This document shows positions 46,310 to 60,965 of a stretch of 64,000 nt of DNA, one piece after another. Under the pieces are notes generated by a model. The model was not told the origin of the DNA. It saw only the letters and a list, made by a program, of their open reading frames with translations, and ran no database searches. The stretch covers positions 248,001 through 312,000 of the forward strand of contig MU400529.1 in assembly GCA_022578965.1 (NCBI GenBank). The letters are read 5' to 3'. A program made the position numbers and the translations under genes. The DNA is from Xylaria sp. FL1777 (Eukaryota > Ascomycota > Sordariomycetes > Xylariales > Xylariaceae). Within the stretch, counting starts at the first letter, position 1, and every line of letters starts with the position of its first letter.

Positions 46310-49300
46310 ATCTTTTTTTATTAAAATATAGCTGCTTTTAGTTTATTTTAATATTTATAATTATAAAGTTTCTCATTTTTATTAGCGTTTTTTAAACAAG
46401 GTTAATATTATTTTTTCTTGCTTATTTAGTTTTATAAGTTCTTTTTTATTTTTTTTGCTATGTTTAGAAGTAGCTTAAGCTTTAGTGCTTATAAAAACAT
46501 TATAGCTTCGTTAAAACTAATTTTAGCTTTTTTACGTATTTAAATATATAAGTAAAGGCCTTTAAGAATACTTAGCGTTTTTTTTGTAAAGGTGCTTATA
46601 AAAAGTTTATACTTTTTTTCTTTTAAACTATTAAGCTTAGCTAAGTCTTATATTTAGTTTACTATACTTAAAAAAAAGAATATTTGTAAAAGTATTTATA
46701 GCAAAATAACTTTATACTGCTAGAACGTTTTTATATTGCTTGTAATAAGATTTTTTTAGTATAATTATTAGTTCTTTTTGCTAGAAACCTTTTTTGCGCT
46801 TTAAAATAAAAAGCACTAAAAAAGCAAAACAATTAACTTTTAGTTTTTTTTTTAGCGTTTTTTTTTTACTTCGTATATTTTTAGCGCTTAATAGTAAAAA
46901 AGCTAACTTATTAAATCTAAAAAAAGTTGCTTTTAGTTCTTTTAAGAAATAATAAAGCTTAATGCTTATTAAAAGCAATAAACGCAAATTTTTTTGCAAC
47001 TTAAAGCTAAAATGCTTTTTAAAGTTTGCTTTTAAAAATTAAATAAGCTATTTATAACTTTTTTAATTATTAATACTTTTTTTTAAATATTAGCTTGTTA
47101 AGTTATAAAACACGTAGTATAAATATAAAGCTTTAATAAACTTATATATATAGTTATTGCGCTAGCAAAAGCAAAAAAGTATAAAATAGCTTAATATAAC
47201 CTTTATATTAAAGTGCTTTATTGTTTAATACCTTTGCAATCTTTAGAAAATTTGTTCGTTATTTTTATTAGTAATATATTTAAAGTTTAAAATATATGCT
47301 ACTTTTAAAACAGTATTAATAAAAATAGTAATCTAATAATTATTTAGGCAATATTTTATTATAAAATATTTTATTTAAAGAGTTGCAGCAATTATTATAG
47401 CTTATTTTATGTTCTGCTAGTTTATAAGAAAATTTTTTATAAACTAGCTATACTTAGGTTTAATATTTATTTTTAAAGCTTTAGCTTTTTTATTTATATA
47501 TAGCTAAAGTAACATATTTAGCAAAGCTTTTATTTTGCGCTTATTTAGCTATTCTTTAGCGTTTAGCTTTATAAAGATATTTATAATATAAACAGCTTTA
47601 ATTTTTTATTTTGTAGTATTTACTTCGTAAAAATCTTTATAGCAGCTATAAATAGCAAGCTTTCTTTAGTAATTTAAATACCTTTGTTTATACTAATAAG
47701 TTTTTTTAGCAGCTATTTATTGTTCTAAAAAGAAAATTTCTAGCTACTGCTTTTTATTATTTTTATATATTATTTTTAGAACTTTACTTAGCAAAAAACA
47801 ATAAGCCAGCTTTTATTTATTATAAAGCTTTAGTTTATTAAAATGTTTTATGTTATTATTTTTTTAATAATTATTTAAAGCTTTTTTTAATAGCAGTTTT
47901 TTTAAGGATTCTATAAATAATAACTGCTAAATATTTGGTTTTTGTACTGCAAGTTTTTATTTTTTATGTAGTTTTAGCTTTATTGCTAAAACTATTAAAT
48001 TTTTTATAAATATAATATTAAACTTATTAAAGCAGAAATTGTTATTTTTGCAGTATTTTTTAATTTTAAATAAGTATTATATTAATATTATAAAACTTTT
48101 TATAGCTATAAATCTTAACATTTAGTTTGCAGCTTATAAAAATGCTTTTAAATATTTAGTTTTTAGTTTAAGCATATAAAATAGCGTTTTATTTGCGTTT
48201 ACTAAGCGATTTTATGTAGCAAAGTATACTATAAAAGCTTTTTTCTAAAAATTAAGCGCTTTTTTACTAAGCAACAAGTTAAAAGTATAAAAAACTCTTA
48301 TTAAAATTACGTATAATACAAACTACTAATATTTTAACGCTTTTTTATTACAATACCTTTTATGTATTAAATATATTGCTTTTTTTTATATTTGTTAAAC
48401 TAAGTCTAAAAATAAGTTTTAGCAGGTTTTGCTATTTTTAAAAAACGTATAGCTAAAGTGCTTTTTTAGTACTACTTTTTTTCTTTTTTTTAGGTCTTCA
48501 AAAAACAAACTTTTTATAAAGGTTATTTCTTTTTATATAAAATAAAACTTCAAAATAAACTTTAAAAAAATATTAACTAAAAAAAGCAGTATGTTTTTTA
48601 GCTAAACATTTTCTGCATTTAGTTCTTTAATCTATAAAAAAAGCTAGCAAGCTAAATATTTTTTGTACTTTAAATTCTTAACAATTATTAGCTTTTTTTT
48701 AAAGCTATTCTTAAAAAGCTATTAGTTCTTAAAAAAAAGCTTCTTATAATTAACAGTTAGGTTTATATATATATGCTTATTTTTTCTTCTTTTTGCTTCT
48801 TTTTTAAAGTTTGCTATTTTTTATGCTAATTGCTTATACGCTTTAATATTAAGTATTAGCTCTTTAGAACTTTTAAGAAAAAATGCTTTTATTTTTAGCT
48901 AATTTGTAGTACTAGTAATTTCTTTAAAAATAGAAAATGTAATAATTAAAAGCATATGCGTATAATAAAAGCAATTTTTAATAATATTTAAACGTATATA
49001 TACTTTTGCTATGTTTTGCAATTAAGTAAAAAATGCAAGCAAGTTAAAAATTTTAATATAAGTTAAAAGTATAAAAGCAAATAATATAAAAAGGTATAAA
49101 ATACAAGTATTAATGTTAATACTACTTACTATATATAGTTTAATATTTTTAATTACTAATTTAAATTATTACTTTTTAGTAATTATAAAATTTTCTAAAT
49201 ATAAATGCTAAAAGTATTTATATTAAATGCAAAAAGTTAAAACTTATTAAGTAAATAAAATAGTAAAGTTAAATATAAGTAAAAAGTTTAATAAAGCAAA

Positions 49301-52300
49301 TATAATAAAAAAAAAGCTAAAATATATATTTTTAAATTAGCGCACCTTTTTTTTACAAACTTATTATACTATTTTTAATTTATTAATTAATTATTTTATT
49401 ACTAAAATAAATTATTAATTACTAAATGCTCTTATAATAATTATTTCTTATATGTTTATGCTAATATTAATTAAAAAATAAGCAAATAAAGTAGTTCTAA
49501 TTAGTTAAGCAATTATTTTTTAACTTTCTTTTTAATATATTTATAACTTACTTTCTTTAAATATTTATTATTATTAATAGCAAAATAAATAACTTAAGCT
49601 CTAATAAATATAAAAAAAAAGCTTGTTTTCTTTTTTAATCTGTTTTTTTTTAAGTAGTTCTAAAGCTTAAATCTTTTCTGCAATCCTTTTTCTTAGTGCT
49701 TAAGTTTTTAAATTGCTTAATTTATGCTTTTATTATAAAATCTTTGTTTTTAAGTAGCATAATTAATGCTTGCTTAACTAAGCATTTAAAAAACGATTTT
49801 TGCGTTATTAATAAAGTTTTAAACAATTAAAAAGCATTATAATAGTTAACTAATATTTGGAAAATTAATACTGCTTAGCTAATAAACAGTTGCACCTATA
49901 ATATTTAAAAAATCAAGTTTACTAATAAATAGCAAGATATATATGCCTTTTTTTTCTTTAGATCTTATTTTTTTTATTTAGCTAACTTCTTTTGTTTTAT
50001 ATAATTAAGCACTAAGCTATTTGCAAATTAAAATTTTTAATAGTAACGCTAGTAGTAAGTATGTTTAATAAAAAGTTAATTATAATTTCTTTTGTATATA
50101 TTATGTAAATTAATATATTTAAGCTAGCTTTAGCTAAGTAAAAAAACAAAAGCATTTAAAATCTTGCTTATTATATATAAAAGCAACTAAAAATAGTTCT
50201 TAAAGCAAATATATATATTAAATCCTTTATAACTTTTGCTAACTTATAGCTATATTTATATAACTATTTAAAATACAAAATGCTATACTTTATAAGCATT
50301 ACAAACAGTTATTAATAATAGCTAAAAGCAAAAAGTATATAAGGCTTTATTTTTTTTTTTTTTGCTGCATTATTTTAAAATAAAGGTTTAGTACGTATAC
50401 TAACTGCGCGTTTATTATTTAGTTATAAAACTATTTATTCTATAAGTCCAAAGGCAACATAGCTAAATATTTTAGAGCTAATATAATAACTATAGCAGTT
50501 AAAAAAAATCTTATGCCTAAAAACTCTAAAAAATAAATAGTTTTAACTAAAAATACTTTTGTTTGCTTAACTAAAAAAAAAACTAAATTAAAACGCAAGT
50601 TAAAGCGTTTTTTTTAAGCTAATCTTATTGCTTAGCTTATTAAATATAATATTAGTAAGCAATAATTTAGTATTGCTTAAAAGATTAGCATAACGCTTAA
50701 GTATTTAAAAAAATAACTAAAAAAATAAATTAAATAAGTTATATAAAGTAAAATAAAATAAGAAAATTAAACGATTTGTTTATATAGCAATGTTTTTTTT
50801 AATATAATTTGCGATTATTCTTCCTTATTATATAGCTTATAAATTCTTTCTTAAGTATAATAAATAAAAAAAAAATAGTTATTATATAAAAAGTTAAGTT
50901 GTAATATTTATAAAGGCAAATATATAAAACTTTTATAACAAGAAAATCAAAAATATATAAAATAAGAATTATTATTATTAAATCGTTAAATCTTCTTTTG
51001 TTTTTTCTTTAGTTTTTATTTTTTTAGCTTTATATAATTAAATAATTCCGCTTAATTTTCTGTAGCAAAGTTTTATTTCTGCTAAGCTTGCTTTAGATTT
51101 TACTTAAGCGTTTGTTGTTTTACTAAACGTTTATTATTACTTAATAGCAGCTTTAAGTTATTGCTAATAGTTTAAGCGCGTAAAATATAAACTAGTAACT
51201 TTTTAAAGTATAATAATAGTGTTTTTTGCTTTTTAGTAGTTTTAAAGTTTTTATTAAGTATTAAATAGTTTAAACTAAAAGCAAAAAAAGCTATTTAGTT
51301 TTAAATAAAAGTAACAAAGCAATTAAAAATAAAAAGACTTATATGTAAGCATTAATGTAATAAGATAAATTTAAGTAATTAAAACTAATAAGCAGTTCTT
51401 ACTTCTGTTTTTTTTATTTTTATGCATTTTTAAAAAAAAGCAATAATAATTTATACTAGAACTAAGCTGCTTAGTTATCCAAAAAACGTTAAGATAAAAT
51501 AAAGACCTATATTTTTAGCGTAATAATAAAAGAAGTGCTAATAAACTAGCTACTATAAAACTAACAAATATAAAACTAATAAAAAAAAAGCTATAAAAAA
51601 CACGCTTAGTTTTAAGCAAAAAAAAATAGTTTTATGTATTATAACTTAATTATATAAACTTATATAATTAGTAAAAATAAAGAACAAAACAATTAGTAAA
51701 AAAACAAAAAGTAAAAAAAAAAAATTCTGTTGCTTTAGCTTTTGTTAGTTATTACTTTTTAAAGCGCCTTATAGTATAATAGCTAAAAAAATAAAATAAA
51801 CTATTATATTTTTTAGCACTTAAGATGTTTAAAACGCTAAAAGTTATACTACAGCTTTTATAAACTTAAAAGGCTTTTATAACTTGTTATATTTTCTTTA
51901 TTTTTTGCAGCTTAATTATTATAGCTTTAATTATTAAAAGCTTTATTGTTTTAGTTTAGTTTTTAATAAATAGCTATAGCACTAATAGTTTATATATTAA
52001 AGTTAAGATTTTTTAGTTCTTAGTATTTTTAGTTATTTTATATAAATTGCTTTAATTTCTTAAAAAAAAACAACCTTTTTAATTTTTTACTAGTTAGTTC
52101 TGCTAATTAGTATTACTTATAATTAACATTTTTTTTAACTTTATAAAAGCTAATTTATTTGTATAGCAGCTTTTTGTTATTAAACTTATTTATTAAAAGC
52201 ATAATATTATAAAAAAAAACAAAAAAGCCTTTTTTAAATAGTTGCTTAATTTTATAAGCGTTTTTTTAAGATTTAGCTTTTGTAGCTAATTTTTTTTTCT

Positions 52301-54243
52301 TAGTTATAATTGCTTTAACTTTTATAATATTTTAGTTGCAGCATTTTAGCTGCTTAACTTTAGCTTTAATAAAATCTTTATAAAAAGCAATATTTTACTA
52401 TTTAATTACTTTTTATGTTAGTATTACATTTTTTACTAGCAAAATTAGCATTTTTTTATATATTAGCTTATATAAACTGTAGCTATAATAACGCATAAAA
52501 ATGTAATCTGCTTATATTACTAAGTTTAAGTACTTTAGCTAATTTTTTCTGGTTTTATTTATTATTTATATAAAGCTTTTTTTTATTAGTTTATAGCTTT
52601 TTTTAATAAAGCTTTACGCTTAAAAATAGTAAGCTAAACTATAGTTTATTTTGTAGCTTAAAGTATTTACTGCGTTTTTTATTTTTTCTTTAAATTTAAA
52701 GCTATTATTACACTTAATCTTAATAAGAACTCTATGCTAAAATATAATCTTTTCTTTAATAAATTTAAGTATTTTTAAAGAATCTATGTGTTTTAAAGGT
52801 TTAGCTTTTAAGTAAGTTATTATTTTGCATTTTGCTTTTATAATAGCTTTAAATCTGTTGCTTAATAGCATAGTTTGCATATTTATAACTTAAAAAACCA
52901 AAAGATCTAAAAAGTAATTAAAATAATATTTTTTAGTTTTTTTGCTATCTGCAGATTTTTAGCAATTAAAACAACTAGCAATTGCAACATAAACATTTTA
53001 ATAAAAGCCTTTTTAGTAATATCTTTAAGTTATTTGTTAAATTATAAATATTTAGCTTTTATAAGTTATTTTTTTATAGTTTTTTTTAATAAAAGCTTTT
53101 TAGGTTTTTTTGTTATTAATAACTTTTCTTAGCATTTTTTTAAACTTTGCTTTTTTTTAAAGGATAAACTTGTTAACAAAAAATTTAAAAGCTTTTTTTC
53201 TAAAGTATTTCTGCTTTTTTTTTGTTATAAGTTCTTTTAAAACTCGCTTAAAGATAAAATACTTAGCAATCTGCTTATTTTTTTTGCTTCAATTTTTTTC
53301 TAGGTATAGCAAAAGTTCTATTCTTTAGTATACTAAGCTTTTAATTAATTAATCGCTTGATTTTTTATATGCAATAATAATAGCTATTATATATAGTTAA
53401 AAATTAATAAAATCTTTTATATTTTTTTCTTAATAATTATTTAACTTATTTAATAGCTTAAAAGGTTTTTTAAAAAGCTTATTAGCAGCTGTATATTTTT
53501 TTTTTAGCACGTAGTAAAATATAAAATCAAAAGTCTTTATATATGTTATTTATTTTATTAATTAAGCATTTAGCAATGCTAAAAATCTATTGTTTAACTA
53601 AGCTATAAAAACTTTTGCATTAGTTTTTAGATAAAATATAATTTTATAGAAATAATTATGTAGCTTTTAAAAAATTTTAACAATAGCAAGCTTTTTTAGC
53701 TTTATAGCATTATATCTTTTTTTAGGGCTTTTTTATGTTTTAAACTTATATTTTACTAGTTTAATAGCTTTATTAACCTTTTAGCATAAAATAGCGCTTT
53801 AGCTAGTTTTAAAAGCATTAACCTTTAGCTAAATAAGTTCTTTTATATAATTAAAAGTAATAAAAATAAAAGCTATTATAATAGCTTTTTAAAGCTTTTT
53901 TATAGCTTTTTTTTATGGTTTTTTAAAGCAAAACAGCTTATTTTTTCGTAATAAAACTGTTAATAGTTTTACAATTATAGTATACTTTTATATTTATATC
54001 TGGTAGTATACTGTTATTTCTAAAAAAAACCGTACTTTTGTAATGTTTTTGTAAGTTTTTTATTCAAGAATTTTTACTACTTTTGCTTTTATTAGGCTTT
54101 TGCTATTAGTACTATATATATAGCTAACTATTTTAATTATTTGTTTTGCTTACTTGCTTTTAAGTATGCTAGCTATAATTTTAGCTAGCTTAAAATTAAG
54201 CAGCGTAGTATTAAAATTCTTAAGATGTTCTAATATAAATTGC
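46310..54243. mobile_element. S (left copy): unclassified RIP-mutated repeat
   Basis: 7.9 kb lying between the right end of P1 and the broken left end of P2. Its right 3 kb (about 51,212-54,243) is repeated inverted at 60,966-64,000; the rest has no partner in the window. It carries long decayed coding-like frames on the minus strand (for example the small open frame 46,781-46,999) with no domain that I recognise. No LTR or inverted ends found. Confidence 0.55.
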
Positions 54244-57200
54244 TTAATACTTAAAGCAACTTTACAATTATTATACCTAGTAATAAATCTTTTAATTACT
54301 ACGTTATTAAAGAAAAGTTTATACTTTATTAGTAATATATTATATAAGACTTTTAATAGTACTTTTAGGAATTAAGCTACTAAATTTATTGCTTTTTATA
54401 AAAAAGTAATTATTTAAAAAAAGCTTATTAATATAAAAAAAGCAGTTATTGCTCGGCTAAAAATAAAAAGTAGTATTTAATTGTATTTTAAAAATAAATT
54501 AACTACGGAAATTATTTTATATATTGCAAACTTTTTAAAGAACTTATTATAGCTTTAAAAAAAATTAACATTGCGTATAATAACTGCGTTTATTTTTGTA
54601 GTTAAATTAATTAATTAAACTTTTTTACTTTTTTTTTGCACTAAAAACTAAGCGTTGTAATATAAACTATAAGCTTTTTTAAAGATGCTATATTTAAGTT
54701 AAGTTTTTAAAACCTTTATAGTAATATTTTTTAAAAGCTTAAAAATTAGAATATTGCATACTTGCTATGCTTTATAAAAAACTATTTTAATTTTATAAAA
54801 AGAAAAAATCTTATTATATATTTTTTTTATTTTAGAAAAGTCTTAAAAAAGTATTATTTTTTTGTAATACTATATTTTAGTTAGTAATGCTGCTTTTTGC
54901 TAAGTAAAGTTAGTTATATAAAGCTTTTTTAAAAAAATAGCTAGTTATTTAGTAGTTAGTTAAGTGCTTTTAGAAGTAATACTAAAACATAAATATATGT
55001 TTTAATAAATGCTATTTTATTAAAATAGTATAAAATCTTCTAGGTAATAGCTTGCTTTTTTTAAAGCTTGCTTTTTTTATTTATAAAATCCGGATAAAAT
55101 AGTGCCATTAAATAGCACGTTATTTTTAAGATAAATCTTTTTATTTTTTGTTTTATATATTATATTTAAGATTATTGTTTTATTTCTTATTAATTTGTTA
55201 GTTTTTAAGGCTTAAAAAGTTAATAATGCTTAAATTAAAGTTATAATTAAGTTATACTTGCTTTTTAATTTATATATAAAATTTTTAGTTTTTATAATTG
55301 TTAATTTTTTAGCATTTCTTTGTTTTAGCGTTTTTTTTATTGCAACTAAAAGTATTTTAAATAGTTAATTATTATTAAAAACAATGTAAACCTTTTTATT
55401 GTTTTATATTTTTAAATTTTTAAAAAGTTCAATATTTTGTATAAAAGAAATTAAAAAAGCTGCTAATGTTATATTATTATATAAGTCTTAATTTTTTTAA
55501 AAGTTTACATTTGTACATTTTTTTAAACTGTGTTTTTTTAATTTTTTTTTTGCTTTTTTTTGCTAATCGTTAGATTTTTTATTTAAGGTTTAATATTTTT
55601 ATGCTTTTTGTAGCTTATTTGCTAAGCTAATAGTTTAGCAAATATATATTAGTTTTTTAATTATTAACGTTCTTAAGCTTTTAAATTTAAACCTTTAATA
55701 TAGTTTATTACTAGTATAATAATCTAGCTTATTTTAAGTATTATACTAGCTATTATATAAAAGCTTTAAAAATATAAACTTATTTAAAACTTTATAATAA
55801 AGTTTATTTTTAGCAATAAAAAATAAATAGCTTATTTTTTGCTAACTATATATAGTAAAAAAAGCAGCAATTTTTTGCTTATTTAAATAGTAGTTTTTAA
55901 GCATTTTACGTATTTAATAAGATTATTAGTTTAGTTAAATCCTTTTTAAGTTATATTTATATTTTTAGTAGTAAGGCTATTTTTATTAATAAATAAATTT
56001 ATAATAATGCTAAACTATGCTTTAGAATTAATAATCTTAGTAATATTTTCTTTATAAATTTTGTTTTTTATTTTTATAGTAAGCTTTAAGCAAAGCTATA
56101 TATATTTTCTTAGCTTTGTAACGCTTAAAAATATAGCCAAAATACTTTATAATTTTAGCAGCAAAGCTAATATAAAGCATAAATCTAAAAAGCTTAAATA
56201 TTTTTAGTTAAAGTAATTTATTAAGCTTAAGTTTTTTTTATTATAAAACTTATACCTTAATGTTTTTTTAAATAAATTTAAGCTGTTATTATTAGCATAA
56301 TTGTTATGTTTTTTATAAATCTTTATTTTAAAAAGGTTAAAAGTTTAATTAACGCTTTTTAAAACTATTAATGCTAGTTACGTTAGCTTTTTAAGCTTTT
56401 TTTTTTTTTTTAGTACTACTAACGCAAAATTAGCATTAGGCTAAAGTTTAGCTAAAAATACTATTTTTTTTAAAAGCAGCATAAGTATAACAATTAATAA
56501 CTTTTGCTTTTTTAAGTTATTTCTAGATAATAAATATATAATATTATATTAGTTTAAAATTTTAAAAAGCATTTTTTTAAACTTTAGCTTGTTTTCTAAC
56601 GTTTAAAAATCTAAAGCAATATAAGCAAAAAACAATATTACTTAATTATTTTATTAGTTTTAATTATAAAGAACTTTTATTATTTTATAGTGTTGCTTTT
56701 TTAAAAAAGCAGCTATAAAGCTAAATTAGAGCATATAAATATATATAATAAAACTATTATAGTTTATTTTTTTATTTATACGTACTATTAAATAGTTTAA
56801 TAAAAAGCTAGTTTTATAAGTATTATTTAGTAATTTATGTTTAATAAGCTAATTAGCTAATTATAGTACTAGCTAAGAACTTTTTTATGTTTTTTTAACT
56901 ATTAGCTATTAAAACTTTATATTATTTTTTAAAAAGTTTATGCTTTTATAAAAAAAAGCATCTTTTATATTTATTTAAGTTAAAATTTTTCGTAATAAAG
57001 TTTTTAGTTAAGCTTTATATTTTAACTTATTATTTTTTTTCTTTAAAATAAAACGTAGTATGTTTAATTTAATCTACTAATTTAAACTTTTGCTAAAATT
57101 ATTTAAAAGCAGTAGTATTGTTTTTAGCATTAGCTTAAGTACTTTTGCTGCTTTAAGATATAATTTAGCTTCTGTTTAAATAATTGTTTAAATAAAAACA

Positions 57201-60200
57201 CTAAAGTATTTTAGAACTTTTAATATAAGGTTTCTAAAAGTAATATTTGTTTTTTTGTTTAAAAAGTTTTTAAACTTTTTAGCTTACATTTTTTCAAATT
57301 TTAAGCTTTTTTTTGTAAGCTTTGCTTTTTAAATTCCTTAAAGTTTTTAACAATTAAAACTCTTTAGTTTTAATAAAGTATTTTGCTTATAAAAATTATT
57401 GTTCATTTGTATATTTTTAGTGTTAAATTAAATAAAAAACTTATTGTTATTTAAATAAATCTTTTTAATTGTTTAACTTACAAAAAGTTTTTTTTTTTGT
57501 TTTTTAGGTTTTTTTTTACCTTTTGTTTAGTAAAAAGCAGCTCTTTTAAATAAAAGCTTATAACAATTAGCTTAAAACATATTTATACTAATTTCTTTGC
57601 TTAATATATAGCTTTATAAAACCTTAGTGCTGTTTGCGTTATAAGAAGTGCTTTATATAAAGTTTTAATTAGTTATAATAAAGCTATTATTTAGCTTGCT
57701 ATTTATTAAATCGTTTTTTTTGATATTATAAGCTTTTATTAGTTTTATTTTATAAGGTATAAAAGTTTAATCGTTAAACTTTCTATTTAAAAATTAGTTT
57801 AGTTGTTTGTTATTTAGCTAATAAAGTTTTTTTTCTTTTTAACCCTTTTGTTTGCTTTTTATTTTAGCATTTAAATCTTTGTTATTTAAAACAAGATCTT
57901 TTTTCTGCAGTTAATAATAAGCCCTTTATTTAAGCAGCTTATTATTGCTTAAAACAAAGTTATATATTTACTTTATTGCAGTATTAAGAATTTCTTTTTT
58001 ATTTTTGTTAATTTTTACGACTTTAAAGAAAACTTTTATGCATTTAAAGCTTACAAAAGATTTTAGCCTTTTTAAATATTATCTAGAGTTCTAGTATATA
58101 ATGTTTTTTTTTTTTAATTTGTAAGCAAGGTTATATTTATAAACGTAATAATTATTTATGCTACATTTTTAACAAATAATTTCTTTTGCTAAATAAAGAT
58201 TATTTAACCTTACTTATTATAAAGAATTAAACAATTATTTTTTTTGTTTTTGTTTTTTAAAGTTATATTTACTTCTTTATAAATATTTAGAAGTTATAGC
58301 ATTAATATTAAACATTTGTTTTTTTAATAAGTTTATATTAATTTTATAATATTGCAGTGCTTATAATTCTTAATTAACTAGCTAAACATATTAATTTTGT
58401 AGTTTTTTTAGCATTTCTTTTAGTTTTTTCTTTATAATTGCTACGTTTTTTTGTTTTAATTTTAGCTGCTATATTTGCTTAATAATATTATTTATGTTTT
58501 AGTTATAAGCAAAATGTTAAGCTAATTTTACTTGCTGCTTTTTAATAATAATTATTTTAGTAGCTAATATAGTTATATTAATAGCTAGCTTAGCAGCATT
58601 AATAGTAATATATAAAAGCTTATTAAGATTATAATTATATAAATAATTAACTTTTTTTTATGTTTTATATGCTTTTTTTGTTTTTTTGAAGTAAAAATCT
58701 AGCTTAGACTTTCTATTAATCTAGTTGTTTAGTGTTTTATAAAAGTTCTTATAAAACATTTCATTTAAATTATTATATAACTTTTTAGAAAACTTTATTA
58801 TTTTATTAATAATATTTTAATTTAGCTTTTTAAGCAAACTTTAAGTAAATTAAAGATTAAAGTAGTAATTTTTTTAAGCTTTAATATTCTTAGTATATAT
58901 TTAATGCTAAAAAAAATAAGTTTTAAAATTAGTAAAGTATATAGCTTTTAAGCAAGCTTTAAAATCTTGCAATATAATAATAATAAATTTATTTTGCTTA
59001 AAGTTTTAAAGCTTAAACTTTTGCTTAAGCAGTTTATAAGCTTTAATTTATAATAAACAATTTTTTAGTATTATTTTTACTATTTTTTTTGTTTAAAAAG
59101 TATTATAATAAACAAAAACTTGTTTAATTTTATTAATGTTTTTAAAACGCTTTGTATAAAAAAAAGCATTTAAATTGTTTAGCTATTTGTTTATTTTTAA
59201 CCTATTAAACAATAAATGCTAGTTTAACCTTAAGTTAAAAAGCATAAATAATAGCTTAATTTTAGCATTATACTTATTATTAAAATAGCTTAAGCTAAAT
59301 AAAGTTGCTTTAATACTTTTTAAAAACAATAAACTAGTTATTTTTATTTTTTTTGTTCATAAGTAGTTTTAATGTTTTTTATATATTAAAATAAGAAAAT
59401 CTAACAATTTTTTATAGCTAGATTATTTAACTAAGCTATAATTTTTAAACTTTTAAGCTATATAATAGATTAAAGTAAAGTTTATACAAAAGTAATAAAA
59501 AAAGTAAACTATAAAAAATAATAAAAATAAACTAAGTAAAAGTATAAGTTTAAAAAAAAAAAAAGTATAAAGTGCTAAAGGTTTTTAAGTATTTTAAGTA
59601 TTTAAGTTTTTTTGTGCTATTTTTTTAAACTTTTTTTTTAAAAAACCTAACGATTTTTTTTGTTTGCATTTATAAGAACTATTAGCTTGTTTTTTATAGC
59701 CTTTTAAGTTTTTTTTTAAATGCTTTTGTGTTTTTGTTTTTTATGCGTTTTTATTTTTTTATGTGCTTTATAACGTTTAGTTTTCTTATTTTCTAGTTTA
59801 GCTTGCTTTGCTTTATATAAGTTTTATTAAGCAAGCTTTGTTTTTTTATAGCTTTTTACTTATAAAAGTAGCATGCTTTTTTTTTTTTTTTAAGGCTTTT
59901 TTATTTAACAATAAGCGCTATAAAAAAGCAATAGCTATGTTTTACGTAAAATCTTTAAGCAATAGCTAGCTTATATCTAAGAAACCTTGCTTTTTATTTT
60001 TTAATAAAAAACTACATTAGCTTAAAAAACAAAGTATATTTTTAATTATTAAAAGCTTTATATATTAATACGTAAACTTAGACTTATTTAGTGTAAATAA
60101 GCGTTAGATTTGCTTGTATTGTAGCTTTTTAGAGGTTTTAGCAATTTTTACTTTTTTTTAAGCCTGTTTCTTGTTTTTTTTCGTTTTTTTAAAAGCAATT

Positions 60201-60965
60201 GTGCTTTTCCTTTTGTAAAGCATTAGCTCTTCAGCAAGAATTTCCTTCTTTTAGGCCCTTAAAAGCTTTTAATAAACAGTTTTCTAGCTTTGCTATCCTA
60301 AAAATTGTACTAGCATTTTAACACCCGATTGTTGTTTTGCTAAAAAAAATAAAAACATTCTGCAAACTAAGCTAAAAAAAACAGTTCAATATTTTTATAC
60401 GTTTGTTTTAAGCTTTATTGATTAAAAGCTGCTAGCTTAAACGTTTATACTAATTATAACTAAATTATTTGCGTTAAGCAAGCTTTGCTTATTGCTAGCT
60501 AAAGCAGCTAAATATAATATATTATAACTTGCACATAAAAATTATAGCAATTAATAAATAAATAAATTAAACATATAAGTTAGCAATAATAAATCGTCCG
60601 TTTGTAAGTTTTATAATATTATCTGTTGTAAATAAAAAATTAGCTTTATTAAGAACACTAATAAAATAAAGCAGTATAATTGCGCAAGATTTATTATATT
60701 ACTCCAATTGCAAGAAAATAAATCATAACTTATGCATCCAAGCAATTAAGCTATATATAAATTAAAAAATAAAACAATTAATTAAAAAGCTATTTAACAA
60801 TATAAATAAAGCAACCGTAGCTAATTTCCATAATGTTATGCGTAATGGTTAAATCCATACTTCAAAATCTAGCGCAATACCCATACTTTTATTCCTACCA
60901 TATAACTTAGCCTAAACTTACTTTAACTAGCTAGTTAGCTTATTTAGCCACTTTACTTTACTTTA
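54244..60965. mobile_element. P2: second copy of P, left terminal repeat missing
   Basis: Inverted relative to P1 and alignable from its right end (60,965) leftward to 54,244. There the homology stops about six bases short of where the left terminal repeat should begin. In general it is less decayed than P1, as in 60,180-60,330 and around 55,085. The P1 insert of about 1.9 kb and Q2 are both absent, so P2 supplies the uninterrupted reference for those sites. Coding-like frames run right to left. Identity unknown. Confidence 0.78.
60671..60965 (+). repeat. Right terminal repeat of P2
   Basis: 295 bp, matching 46,015-46,309 in direct and 15,910-16,204 in inverted orientation; the most readable of the fully mutated copies. 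Confidence 0.88.

Noticed and set aside
54154..54375. 73-codon open frame
   Set aside because: It crosses the junction between repeats S and P2, so it cannot be an ancestral gene.
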